Shown here piece by piece: positions 43,494 through 52,299 of a DNA stretch of 64,000 bases. The notes beneath the pieces are model-generated. The model saw nothing but the letters and a program-made list of their open reading frames with translations. It made no database searches and was not told the DNA's origin. This stretch comes from DATFWC01 sp963777755 (GTDB lineage Bacteria > Pseudomonadota > Alphaproteobacteria > Rhizobiales > Xanthobacteraceae): assembly GCA_963777755.1 (NCBI GenBank), contig CAVZSC010000032.1, forward strand, positions 62,001-126,000, read 5' to 3'. How positions within the stretch are numbered: the stretch's first letter is position 1; each line of letters opens with the position of its first letter. Both the position numbers and the translations under genes were made by a program.

Positions 43494-44471
43494 TTATTCG
43501 ATCATCTCGTCGGCGGTCGCGATCAGTGACTGGGGTACGGTGAGACCGAACATCCTGGCGGTCTGGTGGTTGATGACCAGCTCGAACTTGGATGCCTGAA
43601 CGACCGGCAAATCCGCAGGCCTTGCACCCTTGAGGATGCGGCCGGCATAGGCTCCACCCTGCCGCCACGCATCCGCAGTGCTGCTGGCGTAGCTCATCAG
43701 ACCACCGATTTCGACGAAATCGCGGTTTGCGAATGTGGTTGGGACCGCGTGGCGCGTCGCCATGTTGACCAATTGCACGCGTCGGCTAGTGAAAAAGGGG
43801 TCTATGCCGACGAAAAGCGCGTTAAGGCGTTCGCGGACAAGCGTTGCGAAGGCCGCATCGATCTCACGACCGGTGCTGGCGTTGAGGACATGGGTTTGCA
43901 GCCCCATGGCGCTGGCAGCAGCTTTCACATCACTCAAAGTGGTTTCGGCAGAAGGGCCAATCGGATTAATGAGCACGGCCACACGAGCCATTTCGGGCAG
44001 CATCGCGCGCAAGAGTTCGAGCCGCTTCGCGCTCAACTCACCACCAAAAAAATTGATCCCGGTGAGGTTGCCGTTTGGCCGGGAAAGGCTAGTGACCAAA
44101 CCAAGCGCGACCGGATCTCGGGCGGCGATGAAAACAATGGGGATAGTCGTTGTTGCCGCCTTGGCTACCAAGGCTACATGATCGCCGGACGTAACGATCA
44201 CAGCGACCTTTCGGCGAACCAAACCGGCCGCCAGGTCCGGCAGCCGGTCGAGTTGATTGTCTGCACCGCGAAATTCAAACGTCGCGTTCTCGCCGTCAAC
44301 ATAGCCGGCCTCCCTGAGGCCCTGATGAAAACCGCGCAGTCGGCTCTCCAACACGCCGGGCGACCTGGCGTCGAGGAACCCGATCACTGGCATCGCCGCC
44401 TGCTGCGCGCTTGAGGCGAGCGGCCATGCCGCCGCGCCGCCCAACAACCCGATGAAGTCCCGGCGTCTCAC
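43494..44471 (-). CDS. ABC_sub_bind orphan binding protein (second of a coupled pair)
   Basis: A 325-residue paralogue: signal MRRRDFIGLLGGAAAWPLA with SSAQQ, mature start MPVIGFLDARSPG. The C-terminus ends SLIATADEMIE, a variant of the array's common ADEVIE end. Its start overlaps the stop of the upstream paralogue by four bases (ATGA), so the two are translated from one message and may bind related ligands or form a two-receptor set. Confidence 0.88.
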   Translation of the reverse strand: MRRRDFIGLLGGAAAWPLASSAQQAAMPVIGFLDARSPGVLESRLRGFHQGLREAGYVDGENATFEFRGADNQLDRLPDLAAGLVRRKVAVIVTSGDHVALVAKAATTTIPIVFIAARDPVALGLVTSLSRPNGNLTGINFFGGELSAKRLELLRAMLPEMARVAVLINPIGPSAETTLSDVKAAASAMGLQTHVLNASTGREIDAAFATLVRERLNALFVGIDPFFTSRRVQLVNMATRHAVPTTFANRDFVEIGGLMSYASSTADAWRQGGAYAGRILKGARPADLPVVQASKFELVINHQTARMFGLTVPQSLIATADEMIE

Positions 44472-45442
44472 TCGATCACCTCGTCTGCTGCCACGAGCAT
44501 CCGGTCGGGCACCTCCAGGCCGAGCGACTTCGCGGTCTTGAGATTAATCACGAGCTCGAACTTGTTCGAGCGCATGACCGGCAGGTCGGCCGGCTTCTCG
44601 CCCTTGAGAATACGGGCGGCGTAGAGGCCAGCCTCGCGATACGCATCGGGGAGACTCGCCCCGTAGGTGATCAAACCGCCGGCAACCACATACTCGCGCG
44701 CCGAGTACATCACTGGCATCGCATGGCGCGCCGCCAATGCGACGATCTGCTCGCGATTGTTGAAGGTGAACGCGCCGGTGCCGATGGCCAGCGCACCGGC
44801 GCCGCGCGCGACGAGCGAGGCGAAGGAGGCCTCGATATCGTGGACTTTGTCGACATCGGCAGTGACGAGGTCGAGCCCCATCGCCTGTGCCGCTGCCTGC
44901 ACGTCGTCCCGCTCGGCCTCCATTTCAGTTGTGCGAGGGCCCGACAACATCCCGACGATCGTCACCCTGGGCACGAGCTGGCGCAGCAATTCCAGCCGCT
45001 TCGCTCCGAGCACGCCGGTTATGAAGACCACGCCGGTGACGTTGCCGCCGGGCCGATTGAAGCTGGCGACGAGGCCGTCGCGAACCGGATCGCTCCCGGT
45101 CGTGAACACTATCGGCACCGTCGGGGTGGCCGCCTTGGCCCGCAGCGCTGCAACGGTGTTGCCGATGATCACGGCCGCCCGCCGATTGATTAAGTCAGCT
45201 ACTAGATCCGGTAGCCGATCGTATTGATTGTCGGCCCAGCGGTATTCGATCGCAACGTTCTGACCCTCAATAAAACCGGCCTCCTTGAGCCCTTGACGAA
45301 AAGCGGTCACATTGCTGGCGTTGGCGGCGAAGCTACCGCTGTTGAGCAAGCCGACCACCAGTGCCGTGGCCTGCTGCGCGCGCGCCGCCAGCGGCCATAC
45401 CGCCGCGCCGCCGAGCACACCGAGAAATTCTCGTCGCCTCAT
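44468..45442 (-). CDS. ABC_sub_bind orphan binding protein (first of a coupled pair)
   Basis: A 324-residue paralogue: signal MRRREFLGVLGGAAVWPLA with ARAQQ, mature part starting ALVVGLLNSGSFA, C-terminus RMLVAADEVIE. It leads the two-gene unit with 43494-44471. The leader upstream (45443-45655) differs from the common one: it lacks the TTGTGCATCACA box but keeps the downstream-type filler. Confidence 0.88.
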   Translation of the reverse strand: MRRREFLGVLGGAAVWPLAARAQQATALVVGLLNSGSFAANASNVTAFRQGLKEAGFIEGQNVAIEYRWADNQYDRLPDLVADLINRRAAVIIGNTVAALRAKAATPTVPIVFTTGSDPVRDGLVASFNRPGGNVTGVVFITGVLGAKRLELLRQLVPRVTIVGMLSGPRTTEMEAERDDVQAAAQAMGLDLVTADVDKVHDIEASFASLVARGAGALAIGTGAFTFNNREQIVALAARHAMPVMYSAREYVVAGGLITYGASLPDAYREAGLYAARILKGEKPADLPVMRSNKFELVINLKTAKSLGLEVPDRMLVAADEVIE

Positions 45443-45655
45443 GTGTTCAACCCCAGCCGGCGAGACTATAGCACCCTAGGGAGGGGGCGCACGCTATTGG
45501 GTGACGGCCGATGTCCGAGTTGGGTCAAACTCGGACCTGCAGCGATCGCAACCGAATGTCCGCTTTGCCCCCCAACTTCAGACATACCGGATCATCGTGA
45601 GAATGGACGCGATGTGCCAGGAACGGACTCATGCAGTGCAGCACGCACCAGCTCT

Positions 45656-46636
45656 CTATTCAATCAATTCGTCGGCGCGGGCGAGCAGCGTCGGCGGCAG
45701 GTCGATGTTGAGCGTCCTGGCGGTTTTGAGATTGACGATGAGCTCCAGCCGACTGGGCTGCTCAATGGGGAGATCACCGGGCTTCTCGCCCTTTAAGATG
45801 CGATCTACGTAGCTCGCTGCTCTCCGGATTATGACCGGGATGTTGGGGCCGTATGACATGAGCCCGCCGTCGATAACGAACTCCCGCCAACCGTACATCG
45901 TGGGTAGACGTTCTCGCGCGGCCAGTTCGATGATGCGCTGCTGGTTTAGCTCCGCGAACCCGTGAGTGAACACGATCATCGCTCCCGTTCGCTCGCGGGC
46001 GCTCGCCGCGAAGGCCTCCTCTAGGTCATCCGAATGACGGGCCGCCAGCGGCCACAGCGTTACGCCACTGGTGCGGGCAGCGACCTCCGTCTCCTGCATT
46101 TCCAGTACCGTCGCCAGCTCGTCCGGGTTGTATAAGATTGCTATCCGAGCGCTTCTCGAGAACGCTTCGTTCAGCAACTCAAGGCGTTTTGCGGCCAAGT
46201 CGGTCGACATGTACGAGAAGCCGGTGATGTTGCCGTCCGGCCGTGCGAGGTTCGAGACCACACCATTTCCAACGGGATCTCCACTGAACGCCATGACAAT
46301 TGGGGTGGTGCTCGTTGCACGTTTGGCTGCCAACACTGCGGGCCCAAGGGCGATGATAACGTCGACCTTGCTGTCAACCAGCTCGGCGGCAAGCCCAGGA
46401 AGGCGATCCCGACGTCCATCAGCCCACCGATGGGTGAGCATGAGGTTTCGGCCCTCGACGTAACCGAGTTCACTAAGCGCGTTACGGAACTCGTTTACGC
46501 GCACATACCCTGCCGCTCCATGATTGAGGATGCCGACCCTTGCGACCCGACTGACACGTTCACGCTGCTGCGCGCGCGCCGCGAGCGGCCAGACTACCAA
46601 GCCGCCGAGAAGCGTGATGAATTCGCGCCGCCTCAT
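45656..46636 (-). CDS. ABC_sub_bind orphan binding protein, duplicate copy 2
   Basis: A 326-residue protein identical to the product of 42282-43262 over about the first 285 residues. It differs only near the end (Ser for Thr, Thr for Ala, Ala for Asn, Leu for Val; ends LLARADELIE). The near-identity also covers about 40 bases upstream of the start. The copies are direct repeats 3374 bases apart and enclose the coupled pair 43494-45442. Confidence 0.88.
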   Translation of the reverse strand: MRRREFITLLGGLVVWPLAARAQQRERVSRVARVGILNHGAAGYVRVNEFRNALSELGYVEGRNLMLTHRWADGRRDRLPGLAAELVDSKVDVIIALGPAVLAAKRATSTTPIVMAFSGDPVGNGVVSNLARPDGNITGFSYMSTDLAAKRLELLNEAFSRSARIAILYNPDELATVLEMQETEVAARTSGVTLWPLAARHSDDLEEAFAASARERTGAMIVFTHGFAELNQQRIIELAARERLPTMYGWREFVIDGGLMSYGPNIPVIIRRAASYVDRILKGEKPGDLPIEQPSRLELIVNLKTARTLNIDLPPTLLARADELIE

Positions 46637-46692
46637 GTGCTCCCCTTAGTCCGAGGATCGGACCCTACCACACTGTCCCAGCAAAAGCCGCG

Positions 46693-46713
46693 TTGTGCAT
46701 CACAGCAAATTTG
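46693..46713 (-). promoter_or_regulatory. Shared leader box of array genes (copy 2)
   Basis: TTGTGCATCACAGCAAA lies 57 bases upstream of the start at 46636, in the same position as in the other array leaders. Confidence 0.5.
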
Positions 46714-46776
46714 GCGGCCAATGTCTCAGTTGGGTCATTCGCGTCGGACCCAGGCGCCGCAGTGCTTCGCGCAATG
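46714..46776. repeat. 63-base intergenic repeat (also at 60223-60285)
   Basis: The stretch beginning gcggccaatgtctcagttgg and ending gcttcgcgcaatg is the same, as far as I can read, at 60223-60285. It continues the leader of the array genes. At its right edge here it joins abruptly to the copied DUF3592 fragment, which marks a recombination junction. Confidence 0.75.
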
Positions 46777-46974
46777 GAAGTGATACTCGGCCGTCCTTCC
46801 GGATTCCGTGTCCGTGCATTCCTGGCGTTTCTCGACCCGCACGATCTCGCCCTCGGCCGGCCGGAGGCGGCGACGGGCCGCGAAACGGCGGATGAGCTCG
46901 CGCACCCCCGCGGCAAACAAGCCCATGCCGGCCAGAAAAAAGGCCACCATCATCAAGCCGACGACGTATCGCAT
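46735..46974 (-). pseudogene. Truncated copy of the DUF3592 gene
   Basis: The minus strand from 46974 encodes MRYVVGLMMVAFFLAGMGLF and on to ESGRTAEYHF, identical to the first 67 residues of the intact gene at 63211-63669, then changes to unrelated CAKHCGAWVRRE and a stop. The DNA match spans 46776-46980 against 63471-63675 (205 bases, one mismatch seen). It is a recent partial duplication, not a functional gene. Confidence 0.85.
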
Positions 46975-47032
46975 ATCGCGCCGAGCTTGCGCACCACGCC
47001 ACCTCGGCCACGTCACTACAAGTCCTCGGCGT

Positions 47033-48028
47033 CTATTCGACCTTGATCTCGGCCGCCTTGATCAGCGGCCACCATTTCGCGATCTCGGCCTTCTGATGCG
47101 TGTCGAGCGCCTGCGGGTTCTGCCGTTCGCGCGGGAAGATGTTCTGTCCAATCGAAGCGAGCTTGGTTTGCACTGTCGGATCGGCGAGCGCCTCGACCAC
47201 CGCAGCATTGAGCTTGGCCATGATCGGCTGCGGCGTACCCTTGGGCATCCAGAATCCATGCCAAAGCGAGACATGGTAGCCAGGCAGTCCGGACTCATCG
47301 ACCGTCGGGATCTCGGGGGCGGTGGAGAGCCGGCTCTTGGCCATGACCGCATAGGCCTTGATGCTGCCGCCGCGCACCTGCGGCACGCCGGTGACCGGAT
47401 CGGCGACCATCATGTCGATCTGGCCCCCCATGAGGTCCTGCATGGCTGGCGCGTTGCCGCGGTAGGGCACGACCTGCGCGGTCGTTCCGGTCAGATCCAT
47501 GAACAGCAAGCCGCTGATGTGGCTGATGCTGCCATTGCCGCCGTTGCCGAAGACGGCCTTGCCAGGATTCGCCCTCATCCAGGCGATCAGGCCCTTGAGG
47601 TCGTCGGGCGGAAGCGTCTTCCTCCCGGCCAGGAAGAACGGGGCGTCGGTCAGCAGCGTCAGCGGCTGGAAATCGTTCAACAGATCATACGGCAGCCTTT
47701 GATAGGTGGCGCCGGTGACGACATGCGACCCGTTCTGACCGATGCCGATGGTGTAGCCGTCGGGCGCCGAGCGTGCGACGCGGGCTACCGCGATGGTGCC
47801 GCCGGCGCCCGTAGTGTTCTCGATGATGACGGTTTGTCCGAGCGAGACGCGCAGCCGTTCTGCCATGATGCGCGCGATGGTGTCGGTCGGCCCGCCCGGC
47901 GCATAGGGCACCACGATGGTGATCGGCTTCGACGGATAGGCGGCCTGCGCGGACGCGGCGCGCCGGAGTGCGGGCAGCGTTACGGCGCCTGCGGCGAGCT
48001 TGAGGAAAGTACGGCGTAGAAGTCTCAT
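47033..48028 (-). CDS. Bug-family TTT receptor with twin-arginine signal
   Basis: A 331-residue receptor. MRLLRRTFLKLAAGAVTLPA carries a canonical RRTFLK Tat motif, unusual among the window's Bug proteins, which have Sec signals. The mature part begins YPSKPITIVVPYAPGGPTDT and later reads VVPYRGNAPAMQDLMGGQID. It sits alone inside the ABC_sub_bind array with no TTT membrane genes. GGGGGAC-rich sequence precedes the start. Confidence 0.88.
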   Translation of the reverse strand: MRLLRRTFLKLAAGAVTLPALRRAASAQAAYPSKPITIVVPYAPGGPTDTIARIMAERLRVSLGQTVIIENTTGAGGTIAVARVARSAPDGYTIGIGQNGSHVVTGATYQRLPYDLLNDFQPLTLLTDAPFFLAGRKTLPPDDLKGLIAWMRANPGKAVFGNGGNGSISHISGLLFMDLTGTTAQVVPYRGNAPAMQDLMGGQIDMMVADPVTGVPQVRGGSIKAYAVMAKSRLSTAPEIPTVDESGLPGYHVSLWHGFWMPKGTPQPIMAKLNAAVVEALADPTVQTKLASIGQNIFPRERQNPQALDTHQKAEIAKWWPLIKAAEIKVE

Positions 48029-48199
48029 GGTGTCCCCCTTTGACTTCAACCGAGGGAACCAATCTAGCACGCTAACTTCCAGGCCGTTTTCTTTTTGCGT
48101 TCAAGCCGACCGCCCGGCCCGAGTGATCTTCGTCACAGAAGATGCCCCGCGCCGTATGGTCGGGACGGCTTGCGCGGATTACGCCGCATAGGAGGCATC

Positions 48200-48274
48200 A
48201 TGCGTAAGGGTGGCAAGGGCTGCAAAGGTAAGGGCGGTCGCAAGGGTGGCAAGGGTGGTCGAAAGGGCAAGTGA
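48200..48274 (+). CDS. 24-residue Gly/Lys/Arg microprotein
   Basis: A perfect AGGAGG lies about three bases before an ATG that opens MRKGGKGCKGKGGRKGGKGG followed by RKGK and a stop. The peptide is built only of Gly, Lys, Arg and one Cys after Met. Its stop overlaps the ATG of the next gene (TGATG), so the two are translationally coupled. No family is recognised. It could be a nucleic-acid or polyanion-binding peptide, or a leader peptide that sets translation of the exported protein behind it. Confidence 0.55.
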   Translation: MRKGGKGCKGKGGRKGGKGGRKGK

Positions 48275-48669
48275 TGTTCCGCGCTCTCGTTATCACTACA
48301 CTGCTTTTCTTCACGTCCGTCTCCGACGCCCGCGCTCGTGATCTGGGGCAGTGGGAGAACGCCGATCCCAAGCTCCGCCAATGGTACAACAGCCTCCGGC
48401 AGCCCGACCAGCCGGCGGTGTCGTGCTGCGGCGAGGTGGACGCCTACTGGGCCGATTCGTACGAGGTTGCGGGCGACAAGTACGTCGCCATCATCACAGA
48501 CGAGCGCCCCAACGAGCCGCTCAGGCGCAAGCCGATCCCGGTCGGCACCAAGTTTGTGATCCCGCTTGAGAAGATGAACCGCGACCCCAACCCGACCGGC
48601 CACGGCGTCGTGTTCATTCGTCCGTGGGACGATGGCGTTTTGTGCTTTATAGCGCCGGGCGGGGTTTAG
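48274..48669 (+). CDS. Small exported protein with a CC motif, unknown function
   Basis: A 131-residue protein with a signal peptide (MFRALVITTLLFFTSVSDAR) and a mature domain GQWENADPKLRQWYNSL, then VSCCGEVDAYWADSYEV, and a Cys near the end (GVLCFIAPGGV). The adjacent cysteines and acidic residues suggest metal or redox function, and similar small exported proteins are common in Bradyrhizobium relatives, but no role is known. Coupled to the upstream Gly/Lys microprotein. Confidence 0.75.
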   Translation: MFRALVITTLLFFTSVSDARARDLGQWENADPKLRQWYNSLRQPDQPAVSCCGEVDAYWADSYEVAGDKYVAIITDERPNEPLRRKPIPVGTKFVIPLEKMNRDPNPTGHGVVFIRPWDDGVLCFIAPGGV

Positions 48670-48978
48670 CCGTGCGACTGGTCCGCCGGCTGATAGTTTA
48701 TTTTTTTTGGCGCCGCGCCGCTCGGGCGATCTATCGATGAAATGCCCGGCGTGCCGTGGGTCTGGTCACCGCAAGCATCCCGGCAGGCCACCAATCCCGG
48801 TTGTGGTTAAATCTGAAAACGAGTGTGTGGGGGTCGGCTAAAATTTCTCCCGAGACCGATCAAGCATGAAACACGTGACCCCTGGGCTTCTTGGGCCAGC
48901 TTGTCTTCGCGCGTCTGTGGACAATAAGCAAGCTTGCGGGGCAGCCGGCGGCGTGGTGTGAGTTGGTCTATTCAAGAC
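48670..48978. other. Non-coding stretch
   Basis: About 300 bases without a supportable gene. An eight-T run follows tagtttatt at about 48705-48714, close behind the preceding stop. It may help termination, but no strong stem precedes it. Nothing else is seen. Confidence 0.4.
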
Positions 48979-49614
48979 TTACGTGACGCTGTCGAGCGCG
49001 GCGCGGATGCGCGGGTCACGCCACTGAGCAGGGCGGGTCGGCGCCGCGCCCGGCCAGCGGATGTTGGTGCCCTGCCCAGCGCCTAGCGCAACCTGCTGGC
49101 CTGCGGCACTGACAATTATGTTGCCACGTTCAACGAAAACGCCGAACACACCATTGCTGGGGCCGGCGAAAAAGCGGGTGCCGCGCACGGCGATCAGCCC
49201 AAACAAACTACGGATCTGTAATGACGCCGGAGGGGCGCCGACCGGCCGGTCGAACAGCAGCGGTCCCGATTCCAAATTTATCTCGCCACCCGCATCCACG
49301 AGGTACCGGTCAATGATCAGCCGCGCACGCTCGCCGAGTTTAAGTATCGTGTCGCGGCCGAGTTGCATCGTCAGGCGTGAGGCTGCGCCGGTGCCGATCT
49401 GCTCACGGATAAACAGCGGTGCTTCCCGCTCGAGATCGCGCCGCACCGAATTTTTCTCTGCAAAGGCCTCGCCCTTTACGTCCGCGACCTCTCCGGCCCT
49501 TTGTTCGCTCTCGGCTTGCACCTCCCGCGCAATCGTCAGCGTTATTGGCGCCCCGATGAGGTGCAAGATCGAACGCCGGCTGAGTTTACGGTGCCCGTGA
49601 CAATCGGCTGACAT
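48979..49614 (-). CDS. FecR-domain protein
   Basis: A 211-residue protein with a Tat-like signal (RKLSRRSILHLIGAP), then a FecR domain: VADVKGEAFAEKN, LFIREQIGTGAASRLTMQLG, TILKLGERARLIID and SLFGLIAVRGTRFFAGPSNG. FecR domains occur in anti-sigma sensors and in periplasmic stand-alone proteins. No sigma factor gene is next to it, so a periplasmic structural or binding role is more likely. ATG 49614 has GGGGGAGGA in front. Confidence 0.8.
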   Translation of the reverse strand: MSADCHGHRKLSRRSILHLIGAPITLTIAREVQAESEQRAGEVADVKGEAFAEKNSVRRDLEREAPLFIREQIGTGAASRLTMQLGRDTILKLGERARLIIDRYLVDAGGEINLESGPLLFDRPVGAPPASLQIRSLFGLIAVRGTRFFAGPSNGVFGVFVERGNIIVSAAGQQVALGAGQGTNIRWPGAAPTRPAQWRDPRIRAALDSVT

Positions 49615-49699
49615 CCAATCCTCCCCCAATCAACGGCCGCGCCGGGCGCCTCAATAGAATATGAGGGAGCCCTGCATTGTCGGTCGCACTTCGTAAATG

Positions 49700-49800
49700 A
49701 ACGTCATCTTCTGGGACATTATTTGGCGCTTGCATGGAAAGCTCGGCCGGCCTCTCGCCCTTCAAGCTCCGACGAACAGGAAGCCGATGTATCCGGCCTG
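49700..49800 (-). pseudogene. Decayed ABC_sub_bind fragment
   Basis: One minus-strand frame reads LKGERPAELSMQAPN, matching the array signature RILKGEKPADLPVQAPT near the C-terminus of these proteins. Shifted frames around it show further degraded similarity. It suggests that another array member once stood here. Confidence 0.4.
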
Positions 49801-49890
49801 TTCCCGAGGGAACAGCGTGCCGGCCACTTATGTGAGAGGGTTCGTGTGTCCCGGAGATGTTGTGCCCGGGTACCTCTCCCTGATGACTTG

Positions 49891-49920
49891 GGCCGCCGGA
49901 CAATGGCGGCCTTTTCTTTT
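49891..49920 (+). terminator. Rho-independent terminator-like hairpin
   Basis: GGCCGCC-GGACAAT-GGCGGCC forms a perfect 7-bp GC stem followed by TTTTCTTTT. It would stop plus-strand transcription; no clear plus-strand gene lies directly upstream. Confidence 0.6.
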
Positions 49921-50119
49921 CACGGCATCATGACTCCAGCCAACCTTGGCACCCCGATAAAGTCGGGGTAATTCGCACCGAGAGCAATTTTCGAGGTTCC
50001 CCAATAGGCTAGCAGCCACTCGCCTCCATGGAGATAATCCCCAGAGCTGAAGCGGTCGAACGACCGCTCAGCGGAAGACCCGACGCACACACTAAGCCCT
50101 GTCAGACGAGCGCGAGCGC

Positions 50120-50974
50120 CTACACCGTTTGATGCGCCTTCAGGAAGGTGCGCACCCGGTTGATGGTCCGGGCCTTCAGTTCCGGGGGGTCCTTCCAGGG
50201 AAACACCGTGATCTCGGCATTCGGGCAGAGCGAAGCTATGTCGATGGCTGTCTGGAGCGGGTGCGCCGCAACGTCGTCCGGCAGGACAAGCATTGGCGTC
50301 TGGCACGTGCGCGCAAAATCGCGCGACACGCTGTACACGAAGTCGGGCCGCAGGCGGTAGAGGTTGTGCAGGTATTTCTCGATGGTCTCCATCGGCACGT
50401 CGGCGCGCCGCTCGCGAAACTCCTTGGCCCAGACATTCTTGCCGGAGTTGTACATATAGTCCGGGTTTTCCGGCCGATGCCCGACCGGCTGGCATAGCAC
50501 GGCTGCAACCACGCGCTGTGGGGCGCGCTCCATCAGCTTCATCGCGAATGGGCCGCCGATGCAGTAGCCCATGAAGAAGAACTGGCGGATGCCGAGGTGG
50601 TCCATCAGACCCAATTGGTCGTCGGCGAAGGCGCCCCAGGGATCATCGACTGGGACCGGACCCGCGGATTCGCCGCCGCTAGCGTTGCGCTGATCCATTG
50701 TGATGCAGCGGAAGTCGTTCTTGAAAACGTCCATCGCGTTGAAAACCGCGTTCGGCCAGTTGCTGATGCGCGAGTTCAAGCCGCCGCCCGGGGTGACCAG
50801 CAGCGGAAAGCCGGAACCGATCTCCTGGTAACGGATCCGGACATTGCCTTTTTCGTAGAACGAGGTGTCGCCTCCTCCTTGCCCTCTCTGCTGAGCAAAC
50901 ACCTGCGGCACTGCTGCCGTCGCCGCGACCGCGGCGCCCGTTGTCAGGATTGTGCGTCTGTTCGAATCCATCAT
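50120..50974 (-). CDS. Exported alpha/beta hydrolase with Cys at the nucleophile elbow
   Basis: A 284-residue protein. MMDSNRRTILTTGAAVAATA with AVPQVFAQQ is a Tat-like signal. The hydrolase fold has LLVTPGGGLNSR (oxyanion region), CITMDQRNASGGES, and the elbow FFFMGYCIGGPFAM where Cys138 replaces the usual Ser, as in dienelactone hydrolases. Downstream acid and His candidates are MLVLPDDVAAHPL. Its substrate is unknown. GGAAGG precedes ATG 50974; the frame open to 51058 lacks a signal-like start. Confidence 0.8.
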   Translation of the reverse strand: MMDSNRRTILTTGAAVAATAAVPQVFAQQRGQGGGDTSFYEKGNVRIRYQEIGSGFPLLVTPGGGLNSRISNWPNAVFNAMDVFKNDFRCITMDQRNASGGESAGPVPVDDPWGAFADDQLGLMDHLGIRQFFFMGYCIGGPFAMKLMERAPQRVVAAVLCQPVGHRPENPDYMYNSGKNVWAKEFRERRADVPMETIEKYLHNLYRLRPDFVYSVSRDFARTCQTPMLVLPDDVAAHPLQTAIDIASLCPNAEITVFPWKDPPELKARTINRVRTFLKAHQTV

Positions 50975-51306
50975 CGGTGCCTTCCCTTTATCATTGTTAT
51001 AGCCGGTGCGTGCGGCTCCGAAACGCGTTGAAGGCGCTGCTCGTTCGCGTCGCAACATTATAACACGAATTCACCTGACGCTTAAGGAGCGAATGCCGCG
51101 GCACTTTTTGGACGTGCCAGCAACCGTCCTGGCCTGCGTGCCGGCGTTCCACTAGCCTATTAGCCTAAAGGGCGTGAACTCATAAATGCGCCCGGTAGAC
51201 GGCTTACGAGAGTCCGCTTTGCCCGGAAAGCCGATAAGTCGCTGCATCGCAGCGAAATGACGCGAAGTGCCACAACCAGACTCATGCACCGCAGCAAATA
51301 GTATCG

Positions 51307-52299
51307 CTATTCGATCACCTCGTCGGCGCTCAGCAGCAGGCTGGTGGGTAGTTCGATGCCGAGTGCCCGAGCCGCGGCCAAATTGACGATCAGTGGAAAC
51401 TTTGTCGGCTGCTGGACTGGTAAATCACCTGGGTTAGCCCCCTTGAGAATGCGATCGACGTATTCGGCCGCTTGCCGGAACTGATTTTGCCAGTCAGTTC
51501 CATAATAAATTAGTCCGCCGTTCCTGGCGAAATTTTCGGACGCATAGACGGCAGGCAGGCGATAGCGTGCCACCAGCCTGAGGATGAGGTCACCTTGGGA
51601 GGCGGTCGATTGGTCTGCCGGAAAGATCAGACCGCCGTTCGGCCTCCGCGAGAAGCTCGCGATCAAAGGCTCGAAGTCGCCGGTGGCGTGGACGGGAGCT
51701 GCAACCACTTCGACCGCGAGAGACGACGCCGCGGCCTCGATGGCGGGCACGAACAGCTTGGACTGAGGAGACGTATCGGGATTGAAGATGACGGCAACGC
51801 GACTCAGGCCGGGCGATGCCTGCTTGAGAAGATCGAGCCATTTGCCGGCCATAGACGGCTCGAACGCGGAAAACCCTGTGATGTTCCCGCCCGGCTGCGC
51901 CAGGTTCGAAACGAATCCCTGAGCAACCGGATCGGAGACCAGTACGAAGACGATCTTTATGCTGCGGGTCGTCCGCAGCAATGCGGCCAAGTTTGCACTG
52001 CCGGAGCCCAGCATCACATCGGGGGTCAGCCCCACCAACTCCGCCGCGTGAGCACCAATGCGTTCCGGGTCTCCGCCAGGCCAGCGCAAGTCGATGCGAA
52101 GATTCTGCCCCTCCCGCCAGCCGAGTCGCTGAAGCATCTGCACAAATGCCGCGACGTACGCCCTGAATATTGGGTCGGTTTCTTTGCCGTTCATCAGGAC
52201 GCCGACCCGCCGCAGCCGCTCTTGCTGCTGCGCTCGCGCCACGAGAGGCCACACTGCCGCGCCTCCGAGCAGGGAAATGGACTGACGACGAGAAATCAT
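51307..52299 (-). CDS. ABC_sub_bind orphan binding protein (second of a coupled pair)
   Basis: A 330-residue paralogue: signal MISRRQSISLLGGAAVWPLV with ARAQQ, mature RLRRVGVLMNGKETDP, end LLLSADEVIE. The signal begins MISRRQ instead of MRRREF. Its start overlaps the stop of 52296-53276 by four bases, giving a translationally coupled pair like the one at 43494-45442. Confidence 0.88.
   Translation of the reverse strand: MISRRQSISLLGGAAVWPLVARAQQQERLRRVGVLMNGKETDPIFRAYVAAFVQMLQRLGWREGQNLRIDLRWPGGDPERIGAHAAELVGLTPDVMLGSGSANLAALLRTTRSIKIVFVLVSDPVAQGFVSNLAQPGGNITGFSAFEPSMAGKWLDLLKQASPGLSRVAVIFNPDTSPQSKLFVPAIEAAASSLAVEVVAAPVHATGDFEPLIASFSRRPNGGLIFPADQSTASQGDLILRLVARYRLPAVYASENFARNGGLIYYGTDWQNQFRQAAEYVDRILKGANPGDLPVQQPTKFPLIVNLAAARALGIELPTSLLLSADEVIE

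Noticed and set aside
42282..46636. CRISPR-like array suggested by regularly repeated sequence
   Set aside because: The repeats are whole genes and leaders of unequal length, not short direct repeats with spacers. No cas genes and no CRISPR pattern were seen anywhere in the window.
49697..49971. Short plus-strand frames (78 and 82 codons)
   Set aside because: They overlap the degraded ABC_sub_bind relic and the terminator hairpin, and have no ribosome site.
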